Source of the DNA: Pseudomonas gozinkensis | GTDB taxonomy: Bacteria; Pseudomonadota; Gammaproteobacteria; Pseudomonadales; Pseudomonadaceae | Reading direction: 5' to 3' | Assembly: GCF_014863585.1 (NCBI RefSeq) | Contig: NZ_CP062253.1 | Location: 1,452,501-1,516,500, forward strand | DNA length: 64,000 bases | Part shown: piece by piece, positions 14,734-23,207 of the stretch | Position numbering within the stretch: position 1 is the first letter of the stretch | How the letters are laid out: the number at the start of each line of letters is the position of its first letter | The notes under the pieces: generated by a model | Database searches by the model: none | What the model was told of the DNA's origin: nothing | What the model saw: the letters and a program-made list of their open reading frames with translations, nothing else | Program-made: the position numbers and the translations under genes

Positions 14734-15914
14734 GGTTCAACGTTCCTGGTTTTGTCTGCAGGTTTTGTCTGCTCGCCTGTTATCGGGTCATATTCGCCCA
14801 AGTGGCTCCCTCTTTTGTCATACATTTCAACCGTTCCATGTTGAGAGTCCCATTCGAATATCAGTCCTTTTGGAGTTTTCCATCTTTTCCTGAGAGAACC
14901 GCCACCTTTTACGGGAGTCTTTCGATTTGCTCTTTTTGCATCAGGGAATGCAGTTAACCCCTTCGGAGCCTCATAGTATTTGTGGTCAGTTGTACTCAGA
15001 ACGATGTAAAGCGGCTTAACCCCAGACTCCGCCGGAAACACCAATATGAAATCCCGATACTCCGGCGGATAAACCGGATTAACCAGAATCCCGTCCGCCG
15101 CTTTCGTCGGCGGATACACCCAGATATGCGGCGCCTGCGGAGCAGCCTCTAGTGCCGGAATACCGAGGATATCGGAGCCGTCCACGGCAGGCGTCCAGAC
15201 CAGCTCAACGCCTTCGCCAAGGTCTGCAACAAACCGGCTACCACGTGCAGCAAACTTCACGACATCAACCATCTCCCAATCGCGATTCTTGCCGGTGTAG
15301 AAGCCATAGCCCTTGAGGCTGCCATCGGCCTGCTGTTCAACGCGCAAGCGCACACGGGTTCGGGCCTGTTTGAGGGCGAGCAACTGGTCTTCGGTATAGA
15401 GCGCGCTGTCGCCCAGGTTCGAGGGCATGAACATCGCCACCAGCCCGAGCAACGGGCTGATGACGGCAGCAGAGGCCAGCGCGGGCAATGCCTTGAACGC
15501 CTCACCGGCAAGGGCGAAAGTGCCCAGCCCCGCGGGAATGGCAGTGCCGCTGATTTTCTTGAGCTCAACCCCACCGCTGTCACCGGCCTCACGGCCACCG
15601 AGCAAAATCAGCTCGCCGTAATCCTTCAGGCTGTCAGTCGGCACCATCCCCGAAGGATTCGAGTAATCGATGATCGCGTCCGGCAACTTGCAGGACTTGG
15701 CAAATACGCAGCCCGCGCGCACCGGCTCAGGCTTGTTCGCCGCCATCTCACGGCCGCGCTCGAAAGCATCCTGTCTCGCCAGCATGGCGTCGTACTTGTC
15801 TTGTCGTTCTTGCTGATCGGCCAGTTCGGTGGCCGTCATATAGCGGTAGGTAACGTGATGCCCGTCGCCTGCCGGTGGGTTGGGAACCCGGGGAATGTCC
15901 TTTTGACCCGCCAC
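14730..15914 (-). CDS. S-type pyocin-like toxin with colicin E3-type 16S rRNase domain
   Basis: This is a 394-residue protein. Residues about 1-60 are a short Pro-rich and then helical N-terminus (RYMTATELADQQERQDKYDA). The middle (about 100-310) resembles the pyocin S domain with a hydrophobic segment (ALPALASAAVISPLLGLVAM). The C-terminus is a colicin E3/cloacin DF13 nuclease: LRKRWKTPKGLIFEWDSQHGT. The catalytic Asp and His of WDSQHG, the Glu two residues after G-T, and the late Arg in KTRN all match the E3 catalytic residues. It should cleave 16S rRNA at the decoding site. A GTG start has AAAGGA 6 bases upstream. No receptor-binding domain is obvious. Confidence 0.85.
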   Translation of the reverse strand: MAGQKDIPRVPNPPAGDGHHVTYRYMTATELADQQERQDKYDAMLARQDAFERGREMAANKPEPVRAGCVFAKSCKLPDAIIDYSNPSGMVPTDSLKDYGELILLGGREAGDSGGVELKKISGTAIPAGLGTFALAGEAFKALPALASAAVISPLLGLVAMFMPSNLGDSALYTEDQLLALKQARTRVRLRVEQQADGSLKGYGFYTGKNRDWEMVDVVKFAARGSRFVADLGEGVELVWTPAVDGSDILGIPALEAAPQAPHIWVYPPTKAADGILVNPVYPPEYRDFILVFPAESGVKPLYIVLSTTDHKYYEAPKGLTAFPDAKRANRKTPVKGGGSLRKRWKTPKGLIFEWDSQHGTVEMYDKRGSHLGEYDPITGEQTKPADKTRNVEP

Positions 15915-15939
15915 TGATTGTCCTTTCGTTCATGCATCG

Positions 15940-15961
15940 GCAGCCTCTCGCAAGAGGCTGC
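15940..15961. other. Perfect 9-bp hairpin upstream of the toxin gene
   Basis: GCAGCCTCT (15940-15948), loop CGCA, AGAGGCTGC (15953-15961). It lies 26 bases before the toxin start on the leftward strand, so it is either in the toxin 5' leader or a terminator without a T run. It has no clear counterpart elsewhere in the window. Confidence 0.6.
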
Positions 15962-16046
15962 ACGACGTTAACGAAGCAGGACAATCGTGGCTGTAGGACG
16001 CGTCTCTGAAGACGTGTGGATTGTTCGCTACGGCGATCCTGGAATA

Positions 16047-17234
16047 TCAGGAAGGCAGCGCGGTGTTCTTTCTGCTCGCCGCCAACGTCACCGCATAACC
16101 GATCAATGCCGCAAACACCGAACCTGTGAGAATGCCCATCCGGTCCATCCCGGCGTATTCACTGGCGCCCGGCACGAAGGCGAGGGAGCCGACAAACAGG
16201 CTCATGGTGAAACCGATCCCGCAAAGGATCGCCACGCCCAGCACTTGACCCCAGTTGGCGCCTTGGGGCAGGGCGGCGATGCCGATTTTCACGGCGAGCC
16301 ACGTAAGGCCGAACACGCCGATGGTTTTGCCCAGCAGCAGGCCGACGGCGATGCCCATCGGGACGTGGTGGGTGAAGCTTTCGGCGGTTACGCCGGTCAG
16401 CGACAGGCCGGCGTTGGCGAAGGCGAACAGCGGCAGGATGCCGTAGGCAACCCACGGATGCAGCGCGTGTTCCAGGGTCAGCAGCGGCGAAGGCTCGGCA
16501 TTCCTGGTGCGCAGCGGGATGCAGAACGCCAGGGTCACGCCGGCCAGCGTCGCATGGACACCGCTCTTGAGTACGCAGACCCACAGAATCAGGCCGATGA
16601 TCATGTACGGCCCGAGCTTGACCACGCCGAGCCGGTTCATCGCAACGAGCGCCGCGATGCACGCCGCGGCGAGGCCCAGCGACAGCGTCGAGAGTTCGCC
16701 GGAGTAGAAGATCGCAATGATCACGATGGCGCCAAGGTCATCAATGATCGCCAGGGTCATCAGAAACAGTTTCAACGAGACCGGCACCCGCTTGCCGAGC
16801 AAGGCCAGCACGCCGAGGGCGAAGGCAATGTCGGTGGCGGTCGGAATCGCCCAGCCGTCGAGGGCCGGCGGGTTGTCGCGATTGAGGAACCAGTAGATCA
16901 GCGCCGGCACCAGCATGCCACCGATAGCCGCCGCGCCGGGCAGGACGATCTGCGACGGTTTCGACAGCTGACCGTCGAGCACTTCGCGCTTCACTTCCAG
17001 GCCGATCAGCAGGAAGAACAGCGCCATCAGGCCGTCGTTGATCCACAGCAGCAGAGGCTTGGCGATTTTCAACGCGCCGATCTGCGCCACCACCGGGGTG
17101 TCGAGCAGGCCGCTGTACAACCACGACAGCGGCGAGTTGTTGATGATTAGAGCCAGGATGGCCGCGGCGATCAGTAACAGACCGCTGGCAGCTTCCAACT
17201 GAAAGAAACGCGTGAAAGTGCTACGCAGAGGCAA
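16047..17234 (-). CDS. nhaA: Na+/H+ antiporter NhaA
   Basis: This is a 395-residue inner-membrane antiporter of normal length with about 12 membrane segments. The ion-binding aspartate pair is in [20 protein letters not shown], and other family motifs are [13 protein letters not shown] and [15 protein letters not shown]. NhaA exchanges external protons for internal Na+ (or Li+) to control sodium load and pH. It is transcribed leftward, divergent from the PLP-enzyme gene, with a 246-base region between them that contains an AT-rich block. Confidence 0.95.
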   Translation of the reverse strand: MPLRSTFTRFFQLEAASGLLLIAAAILALIINNSPLSWLYSGLLDTPVVAQIGALKIAKPLLLWINDGLMALFFLLIGLEVKREVLDGQLSKPSQIVLPGAAAIGGMLVPALIYWFLNRDNPPALDGWAIPTATDIAFALGVLALLGKRVPVSLKLFLMTLAIIDDLGAIVIIAIFYSGELSTLSLGLAAACIAALVAMNRLGVVKLGPYMIIGLILWVCVLKSGVHATLAGVTLAFCIPLRTRNAEPSPLLTLEHALHPWVAYGILPLFAFANAGLSLTGVTAESFTHHVPMGIAVGLLLGKTIGVFGLTWLAVKIGIAALPQGANWGQVLGVAILCGIGFTMSLFVGSLAFVPGASEYAGMDRMGILTGSVFAALIGYAVTLAASRKNTALPS

Positions 17235-17303
17235 GGTCGCTCTCCATCGATAAAGTCAAAAGGTGGCACACCCTAACCCGTACCGTTAGTTGTTAAAACA
17301 AAA

Positions 17304-17325
17304 GTTATATTCTTTTTTGTTATAT
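17304..17325. promoter_or_regulatory. AT-rich direct repeat between nhaA and the PLP-enzyme gene
   Basis: GTTATAT (17304-17310) is repeated at 17319-17325 with TCTTTTTT between. It is the most AT-rich stretch in the region and lies between two divergent genes, so it could be a promoter or regulator-binding site. The regulator is not known; CysB was considered because of the downstream gene type but the match is too loose to claim. Confidence 0.3.
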
Positions 17326-17480
17326 GTGGTTACAGAGCGTCAGGACGATGTGCAGCAGAGCCTAGCAGTTACCCAAGGGATTGAAGCTCAGCTGTATCTG
17401 TCGGTGCTGTAGGTTTTTTCCTAAGCTTGGGGGCTGAGCCTGTGAAGGCACTTCTGCCCGATTCAACGAGAACGACAGCC

Positions 17481-18575
17481 ATGAGCGACAACCGACAGTG
17501 GGCCCGCGAAGCCATCCGGATCATCGAAGCGGACTTCCAGCGCAGCGCCGACACCCACCTGATCCCCTTGCCGCTGCCGGGTTTTCCGGGCATCGAGTTG
17601 TACTTCAAGGATGAGTCCAGCCACCCGACCGGCAGCCTCAAGCATCGGCTGGCCCGGTCGCTGTTTCTCTACGCGTTGTGTAACGGTTGGCTCAAACCCG
17701 GCGCGCCGGTGATCGAGGCGTCCAGCGGATCGACGGCGATTTCCGAAGCGTACTTCGCGCGGATGCTCGGCCTGCCGTTCATTGCGGTGATGCCGGCGAC
17801 CACGTCCAAGGAAAAGATCGCGCAGATCGCCTTTTACGGTGGCCAGAGTCACCTGGTGGATGATCCGACGCAGATCTACGCCGAATCCGAACGCCTGGCC
17901 CGCGAGCACGACGGCCACTTCATCGACCAGTTCACCTACGCCGAGCGCGCCACCGACTGGCGGGCGAACAACAACATTGCCGAGTCGATCTTCCAGCAGA
18001 TGCGTTACGAGCAGCACCCGTGCCCGGCCTGGCTGATTTCCAGCCCCGGCACCGGCGGCACCACGGCGACCCTCGGTCGATACGTGCGTTACCGCCAGCA
18101 CTGCACCCGCGTGCTGTGCGCCGATGCCGAGCGTTCGGTGTTCTTCGACTTTTACCAGACCGGCGATGCCAGCCTGCGTCTGGATCACGGTTCGCGGATC
18201 GAAGGGATCGGCCGGCCACGGGTAGAAGCGTCGTTCCTGCCGAAGGTGATCGACGCGATGGTCAAGGTGCCGGATGCCTTGTCGCTGGCGGCCATGCATT
18301 ACCTGGCGCAGCGTCTGGGCCGGCATGTGGGCGGGTCGAGCGGGACCAACCTGATCGGCGCGCTGATGGCGGCGCAGCAGATGAAAGCGGCGGGGGAGTC
18401 GGGTTCGATCGTGGCGATCCTGTGCGATGGCGGCGAGCGCTATGCGGATACGTATTACGATCAGGCGTGGCTCAAGGCGCAGGGCTATGAGCTGGAGGGA
18501 TTGATGGCGGCTGTGGCAGCGAGTGCCGAGCGTGGCGAAGCACTGCCTACTTCAGTGTTACGCGCAAATATCTGA
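17481..18575 (+). CDS. PLP-dependent cysteine synthase-like enzyme
   Basis: This is a 364-residue fold type II PLP enzyme. The PLP lysine is in SSHPTGSLKHRLARS, the substrate loop is EASSGSTAISEAYFARMLGL, and the phosphate loop is SSPGTGGTTATLGRYVRY. The family is the long cysteine synthase/cystathionine beta-synthase-like group, some members of which act as L-cysteine desulfhydrases (Cds1 type), so direction and substrate are uncertain. The ATG at 17481 begins MSDNRQWAREAI. The ribosome binding site is weak. It is a single gene followed by a REP pair. Confidence 0.8.
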   Translation: MSDNRQWAREAIRIIEADFQRSADTHLIPLPLPGFPGIELYFKDESSHPTGSLKHRLARSLFLYALCNGWLKPGAPVIEASSGSTAISEAYFARMLGLPFIAVMPATTSKEKIAQIAFYGGQSHLVDDPTQIYAESERLAREHDGHFIDQFTYAERATDWRANNNIAESIFQQMRYEQHPCPAWLISSPGTGGTTATLGRYVRYRQHCTRVLCADAERSVFFDFYQTGDASLRLDHGSRIEGIGRPRVEASFLPKVIDAMVKVPDALSLAAMHYLAQRLGRHVGGSSGTNLIGALMAAQQMKAAGESGSIVAILCDGGERYADTYYDQAWLKAQGYELEGLMAAVAASAERGEALPTSVLRANI

Positions 18576-18590
18576 GTCACCGGTAACCAA

Positions 18591-18680
18591 TGTGGGAGCT
18601 GGCTTGCCAGCGATAACGGAGTGTCAGTCAACATTAATTGTGAATCTGAGTCCGTCATCGCTGGCAAGCCAGCTCCCACA
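18591..18680. repeat. REP pair
   Basis: Two inverted copies of the core TGTGGGAGCTGGCTTGCCAG (18591-18610 and, inverted, 18661-18680) flank about 50 bases between two convergent genes. Confidence 0.85.
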
Positions 18681-18709
18681 GGTTTTTGTATTGTTTCAGG
18701 TCGTGCAGA

Positions 18710-20323
18710 TCAGTCTTTCAGGCCGAGGATGTCACGCGCCACCGCTTCAGCAATCCGAATCCCGTCAACACCCGCCGACAGAATCCCGCCCGCATAACCC
18801 GCGCCTTCACCGGCCGGGAACAGACCTTTGACGTTCATGCTCTGCAGCGTCTCGTTACGCGTGATACGCAGCGGTGATGACGTGCGGGTCTCGATCCCGG
18901 TCAGCACCGCATCGTGCAGCGAATAACCGCGAATCTGCTTCTCGAACGCCGGCAGTGCTTCGCGGATCGCGTCAATGGCGAAATCCGGCAAGGCCAGAGC
19001 CAGATCGCCCAACGCTACACCCGGTTTGTACGACGGTTCGACTTCGCCCAGTTCGGTCGAAGGAATGTCGTTGATGAAGTCGCCGACCAGTTGCGCCGGC
19101 GCCTTGTAGTCGCTTCCGCCGAGGATGAAGGCGTGAGACTCCAGACGTTCCTGCAACTCGATCCCGGCCAGCGGACCGCCCGGATAATCGACTTCCGGGG
19201 TGATGCCGACGACGATCCCGGAGTTGGCATTGCGCTCGTTACGCGAGTACTGGCTCATGCCGTTGGTGACCACGCGGTTCGGCTCGGAGGTCGCGGCGAC
19301 CACGGTGCCGCCCGGGCACATGCAGAAGCTGTAGACCGAACGGCCGTTCTTGGCGTGGTGCACCAGTTTGTAGTCGGCGGCTCCCAACTTGGGGTGACCG
19401 GCGTACTTGCCGAGGCGTGCACGGTCGATCAGCGATTGCGGGTGCTCGATGCGGAAACCCACCGAGAACGGCTTGGCTTCCATGAAGACGCCACGGCTGT
19501 GCAGCATGCGGAAGGTGTCACGGGCACTGTGGCCGAGGGCCAGGACCACGTGTTTCGAATGCAGGGTTTCGCCGCTGGCCAGCTCGACGCCGACCAATTG
19601 GCCGTCTTCGATCAGCACGTCGGTGACGCGCTCCTGGAAGCGTACTTCACCGCCCAGTGCGCGGATCTCTTCACGCATGGTCTCGACCATGCCGGTCAGA
19701 CGGAATGTACCGATGTGCGGCTTGCTGACGTAAAGAATTTCTTCCGGCGCGCCGGCCTTGACGAACTCGTGCAGCACCTTGCGGCCGAGGAATTTCGGGT
19801 CCTTGATCTGGCTGTACAGCTTGCCGTCGGAGAACGTGCCCGCGCCGCCTTCGCCGAACTGCACGTTGGACTCTGGGTTGAGCACGCTTTTGCGCCACAG
19901 GCCCCAGGTGTCCTTGGTGCGCTGGCGCACTTCGGTGCCGCGCTCGAGGATGATCGGCTTGAAGCCCATTTGCGCGAGCAACAGGCCGGCGAAGATCCCG
20001 CACGGACCGAAACCGACCACGATCGGGCGCTGGCTCAGGTCGCTCGGCGCCTGGCCGACGAATTTGTAGCTGACATCCGGCGCCACGTTGACGTTACGGT
20101 CGTCGGCGAACTTGCCCAGCACCTTGGCCTCGTCGCGTACTTCGAGGTCGATGGTGTAGATGAAGCACAGTTCGGAGGACTTTTTGCGCGCATCGTAGCT
20201 GCGCTTGAACAAGGTGAAATCGAGCAGGTCATCGCTGGCAATGCCCAGGCGTTGCACGATGGCAGCGCGCAGGTCTTCGTCGGGATGGTCGATCGGCAGC
20301 TTGAGTTCGGTGATTCGTAACAT
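18710..20323 (-). CDS. FAD-dependent oxidoreductase (COG2509 family)
   Basis: This is a 537-residue protein. The N-terminus (about 1-90) is a small alpha/beta domain with conserved FKRSYDARKKSSELCFIYTI. The FAD-binding Rossmann motif is VGFGPCGIFAGLLLAQMG with ERGTEVRQRTKD after it. FGEGGAGTFSDGKLYSQIKD and PAGEGAGYAGGILSAGVDG are hallmarks of this large uncharacterised dehydrogenase family. No physiological substrate is established. It stands alone on the leftward strand, with the promoter in the 95-base gap before the next gene. Confidence 0.9.
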   Translation of the reverse strand: MLRITELKLPIDHPDEDLRAAIVQRLGIASDDLLDFTLFKRSYDARKKSSELCFIYTIDLEVRDEAKVLGKFADDRNVNVAPDVSYKFVGQAPSDLSQRPIVVGFGPCGIFAGLLLAQMGFKPIILERGTEVRQRTKDTWGLWRKSVLNPESNVQFGEGGAGTFSDGKLYSQIKDPKFLGRKVLHEFVKAGAPEEILYVSKPHIGTFRLTGMVETMREEIRALGGEVRFQERVTDVLIEDGQLVGVELASGETLHSKHVVLALGHSARDTFRMLHSRGVFMEAKPFSVGFRIEHPQSLIDRARLGKYAGHPKLGAADYKLVHHAKNGRSVYSFCMCPGGTVVAATSEPNRVVTNGMSQYSRNERNANSGIVVGITPEVDYPGGPLAGIELQERLESHAFILGGSDYKAPAQLVGDFINDIPSTELGEVEPSYKPGVALGDLALALPDFAIDAIREALPAFEKQIRGYSLHDAVLTGIETRTSSPLRITRNETLQSMNVKGLFPAGEGAGYAGGILSAGVDGIRIAEAVARDILGLKD

Positions 20324-20418
20324 GACAGGATCCGGTTCGCGGGGCGCACAACTGCGCCAGGGCGTTTGAAGGCGGCGATTATAAGCCGCATCGGCCGGAT
20401 CCCGTGAGGGTAAAACGA

Positions 20419-21072
20419 TCAGTCGTTACGCGAACCGCCGAAATACCCGCAACCACGCTGCACCTTGCCGTCGATACGCAACTCGGCGCTCATGTGCTGC
20501 ACGCTGCCGGTGCTGCTGTCGACGCAGCGCTGCGGCGCCACCCACAATTCGATGCGCTGGTTGTTGGCTTCGCTGCTGAGGTTGAAGCGGCCATCGCCCA
20601 GTTGTTCTTCGACGTAAGGCACGGCGAGCGGTGGCTGGCCTTCGCGGTCGATGACCAGGCCCTTGCCGCTGACTTTTACGTTCCATTCCGGGCCATGGCC
20701 GGCGGCGCGCAGGATCAGCTGTTTGAAGTTGGGGTCGTCACAGGCAGTACCGGAGCGTTCGACGCGGTAGAGCTGGGTCAGGTCGAGGCGGTCGCCGGCG
20801 ATCTTTCCGCGCACGTCGGCGAACAGCTTGCCCTGTTGATCGGCCAGGGTGGCGGCCTCTTGCAGGACGCTGGTGCCGCCAATGTCATTGACCACGTACT
20901 GGCGCTGCTCGCCGCAGGCCTGGAACACCAGTTTGCCGTCGGCAGCGGTCAGTTGCCCCTGCATCCGCGTCTGGCCGACGTGGGAGGCACTTTCCCGGGC
21001 GCCATCGAACAACTGGCACGCGGCAAACAACGGGAGCAGGGCAACAACGATCAGGGAACGGGCAACACGCAT
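20419..21072 (-). CDS. Putative lipoprotein (COG3650-like)
   Basis: This is a 217-residue protein with a lipoprotein signal (SLIVVALLPLFAAC, Cys at about 19). The mature region has a repeated pattern of beta strands including KLVFQACGEQRQYVV and DRLDLTQLYRVERSG, and a C-terminal QRCVDSSTGSVQHMSAELRI with KVQRGCGYFGG, whose two Cys could form a disulfide. It resembles uncharacterised envelope proteins that bind small ligands or metals. The ATG at 21072 is chosen over an upstream TTG because CTGGAGAG lies 6 bases before it. Confidence 0.8.
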   Translation of the reverse strand: MRVARSLIVVALLPLFAACQLFDGARESASHVGQTRMQGQLTAADGKLVFQACGEQRQYVVNDIGGTSVLQEAATLADQQGKLFADVRGKIAGDRLDLTQLYRVERSGTACDDPNFKQLILRAAGHGPEWNVKVSGKGLVIDREGQPPLAVPYVEEQLGDGRFNLSSEANNQRIELWVAPQRCVDSSTGSVQHMSAELRIDGKVQRGCGYFGGSRND

Positions 21073-21131
21073 CTTCGGCTCTCCAGACAAGTGCCGCCAC
21101 GTTACGCAGGCTGACCGTTCATCACAAGGGT

Positions 21132-21731
21132 TTAGCCCACGTGAAATGTCTGACCTGTCTGCAAGCCTTCGACACTTTTGGCGTAGGCCAATGCCACATC
21201 CGCCGCAGGAACTGGCTTGTAGCCACGGAAGTACGGGGCGTAGCTGCCCATGGCTTCCACCAGCACGGTCGGACTGATCGAGTTCACGCGCAGACCGCGT
21301 GGCAGTTCGATGGCAGCGGCACGCACGAAGCTGTCCAGCGCGCCGTTGACCAGTGCAGCCGACGCGCCGCTGCGGATCGGATCGTGGCTGAGCACGCCGG
21401 TGGTGAAGGTGAACGATGCGCCGTCGTTGGCGAATTCGCGGCCGATCAGCAGCAGATTGACCTGGCCCATCAACTTGTCTTTCAGGCCGAGGGCGAAGCT
21501 GTCCTCGGTCATCTCACCCAGCGGGGCGAAGGTTACGTTGCCAGCGGCGCAGACCAGTGCGTCGAACTTGCCGGTCTGTTCGAACAGTTTGCGGATCGAT
21601 GCGCTGTCGCTGATATCCACCTGGAAATCGCCGCTGCTGCGACCGATGCGAATGACTTCATGACGCTGCGACAGCTCTTTGTCCACGGCCGAACCGATGG
21701 TGCCGCCTGCGCCGATCAACAGAATTTTCAT
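21132..21731 (-). CDS. Atypical short-chain dehydrogenase without the YxxxK motif
   Basis: This is a 199-residue protein. The nucleotide-binding motif ILLIGAGGTIGSAV, the NAAG-equivalent LVCAAGNVTF and the late NSISPTVLVEAMG place it in the SDR superfamily. At the active-site helix the sequence is IRSGASAALVNGALDSFVRA, in which both the Tyr and the Lys of YxxxK are missing. This matches a known group of short SDRs lacking the catalytic pair, so dehydrogenase activity is doubtful. It is divergent from the LysR gene 103 bases away, which suggests that the regulator controls it. Confidence 0.85.
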   Translation of the reverse strand: MKILLIGAGGTIGSAVDKELSQRHEVIRIGRSSGDFQVDISDSASIRKLFEQTGKFDALVCAAGNVTFAPLGEMTEDSFALGLKDKLMGQVNLLLIGREFANDGASFTFTTGVLSHDPIRSGASAALVNGALDSFVRAAAIELPRGLRVNSISPTVLVEAMGSYAPYFRGYKPVPAADVALAYAKSVEGLQTGQTFHVG

Positions 21732-21834
21732 CGTGCTTGCCTCAAGTGATTGAACGAGGTTTCAGTCTAGAGTGGTTTTTTCTGCTGATAAGCGCGCTAA
21801 TGGGCAACCTTTGGTTTTCAAATGGAAACAATCC

Positions 21835-22743
21835 ATGAGCGAGATGGATGATCTGGCGGCGTTCGCGGTGTTGATCGAGGCGGGCAGCTTTACCCTGGCG
21901 GCGCAGCAACTGGGGTGCAGCAAGGGGCAGTTGTCCAAGCGCATCAGTCAGCTGGAAACGCGGTTCTCCGTGGTGCTGCTGCAACGTACCACGCGTCGGC
22001 TGAGCCTGACGGCGGCGGGTGCGGCGTTGTTGCCTCAGGCGCAGGCGCTTGTAGTCCAGGTGGAGCGAGCGCGTCAGGCATTGGCGCGATTGAAGGACGA
22101 CATGGCAGGTCCCGTGCGTATGACGGTTCCGGTGTCACTGGGGGAAACCTTCTTCGACGGCTTGTTGCTGGATTTTTCGCAGAAATACCCCGAGGTGCAG
22201 ATCGAACTGGAGCTGAATAACAGCTACCGCGACCTGTCCCGCGACGGCTTCGACCTGGCGATTCGCACTGAAGTGGCCAATGACGAGCGGCTGGTGGCCA
22301 AGCCGCTGCTGGCCTGGCAGGAAATGACCTGCGCCAGCCCTGAATATCTGGAGCGCTTTGGCGAACCACTGACACCGCAGGCACTGGCCGAGCACCGTTG
22401 CCTGCTCAACAGCCATTACAGCGGTCGCGAGGAATGGCTCTATCACCAGCAGCACGAACTGCTGCGGGTGCGGGTGTCGGGGCCGTTCGCCAGCAATCAC
22501 TACAACCTGTTGAAAAAAGCCGCACTGGCCGGCGCCGGGATCGCTCGCCTGCCGTCCTACCTGTTGCAGGCGGAATTGGCTGACGGCCGATTGCGCTGGC
22601 TCCTTCGCGATTTTCAGACACGGCGCATGCCGATGTACCTGGTGCACCCGTATCAGGGCGGGCTGCCGAAACGCACCCAGGTGCTGGCGGATTACCTGAT
22701 CGGCTGGTTCAAACTCAGCGGCGAAGCGTTGGACCGGTTGTAG
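21835..22743 (+). CDS. LysR-family transcriptional regulator
   Basis: This is a 302-residue protein. The winged HTH is at residues about 5-62 (LAAFAVLIEAGSFTLAAQQL, CSKGQLSKRISQLETRF, LLQRTTRRLSLTAAG). A LysR effector domain of the CrgA type follows, with GPVRMTVPVSLGETFFDGLL and DGFDLAIRTE. It is divergent from the atypical SDR gene, the usual geometry for LysR regulator and target. ATG at 21835 is used, although ATG at 21844 is possible. Its last 52 bases overlap the 3' end of the opposing DoxX-like gene. Confidence 0.9.
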   Translation: MSEMDDLAAFAVLIEAGSFTLAAQQLGCSKGQLSKRISQLETRFSVVLLQRTTRRLSLTAAGAALLPQAQALVVQVERARQALARLKDDMAGPVRMTVPVSLGETFFDGLLLDFSQKYPEVQIELELNNSYRDLSRDGFDLAIRTEVANDERLVAKPLLAWQEMTCASPEYLERFGEPLTPQALAEHRCLLNSHYSGREEWLYHQQHELLRVRVSGPFASNHYNLLKKAALAGAGIARLPSYLLQAELADGRLRWLLRDFQTRRMPMYLVHPYQGGLPKRTQVLADYLIGWFKLSGEALDRL

Positions 22744-23207
22744 TGCCGGGCGATCAGGTGATCGAGCGACACTTTGCCCGGCCCGGTCGCCATCAGGTAC
22801 AGCAACACCGCTGCCCAAGTGCCGTGAGTCGGGTAGGCGTCGGGGTAGACGAATAGCTCGATGACCAGCGTCATGCCCAGCAACGCCAGCGCTGAAAACC
22901 GTGTGGCGAAGCCGATCAGGATCAGGATCGGGAAAAAATGCTCGGCGAACGCCGCCATGTGCGCGGCGATTTCCGGCGACAGCAGCGGCACGTGGTATTC
23001 GCTCTGGAACAGCGGAATCGTCGAGTCCGCCAGATGTGGCCAGCCAATCTGGAATGTTCCGTCGATCAAGTCGATGGCCAGCCCTTCGACCTTGGTCTGC
23101 CCGGATTTCCAGAACACCGCCGCGATGGAAAAGCGCGCGATGAAGGCGATCAGGCTGTGAGGGATTTTTTCCAGCAGCGCGATGGCGCGGGCAACGAGAC
23201 TGTTCAT
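22692..23207 (-). CDS. DoxX-family membrane protein of the bufferin-type operon
   Basis: This is a 171-residue protein with four membrane segments (LIAFIARFSIAAVFWKSGQT, AEHFFPILILIGFATRFSAL, GMTLVIELFVYP, WAAVLLYLMATGPG). The first helix with FWKSGQTKV and the acidic/His residues around AAFAEHFFP are typical of DoxX/DUF417-like proteins. These often accompany DUF692-DUF2063 pairs, possibly in quinone or thiol redox chemistry. The start ATG overlaps the stop of the DUF2063 gene by 4 bases. It is the last gene of the operon and overlaps the opposing LysR gene by 52 bases. Confidence 0.85.
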   Translation of the reverse strand: MNSLVARAIALLEKIPHSLIAFIARFSIAAVFWKSGQTKVEGLAIDLIDGTFQIGWPHLADSTIPLFQSEYHVPLLSPEIAAHMAAFAEHFFPILILIGFATRFSALALLGMTLVIELFVYPDAYPTHGTWAAVLLYLMATGPGKVSLDHLIARHYNRSNASPLSLNQPIR

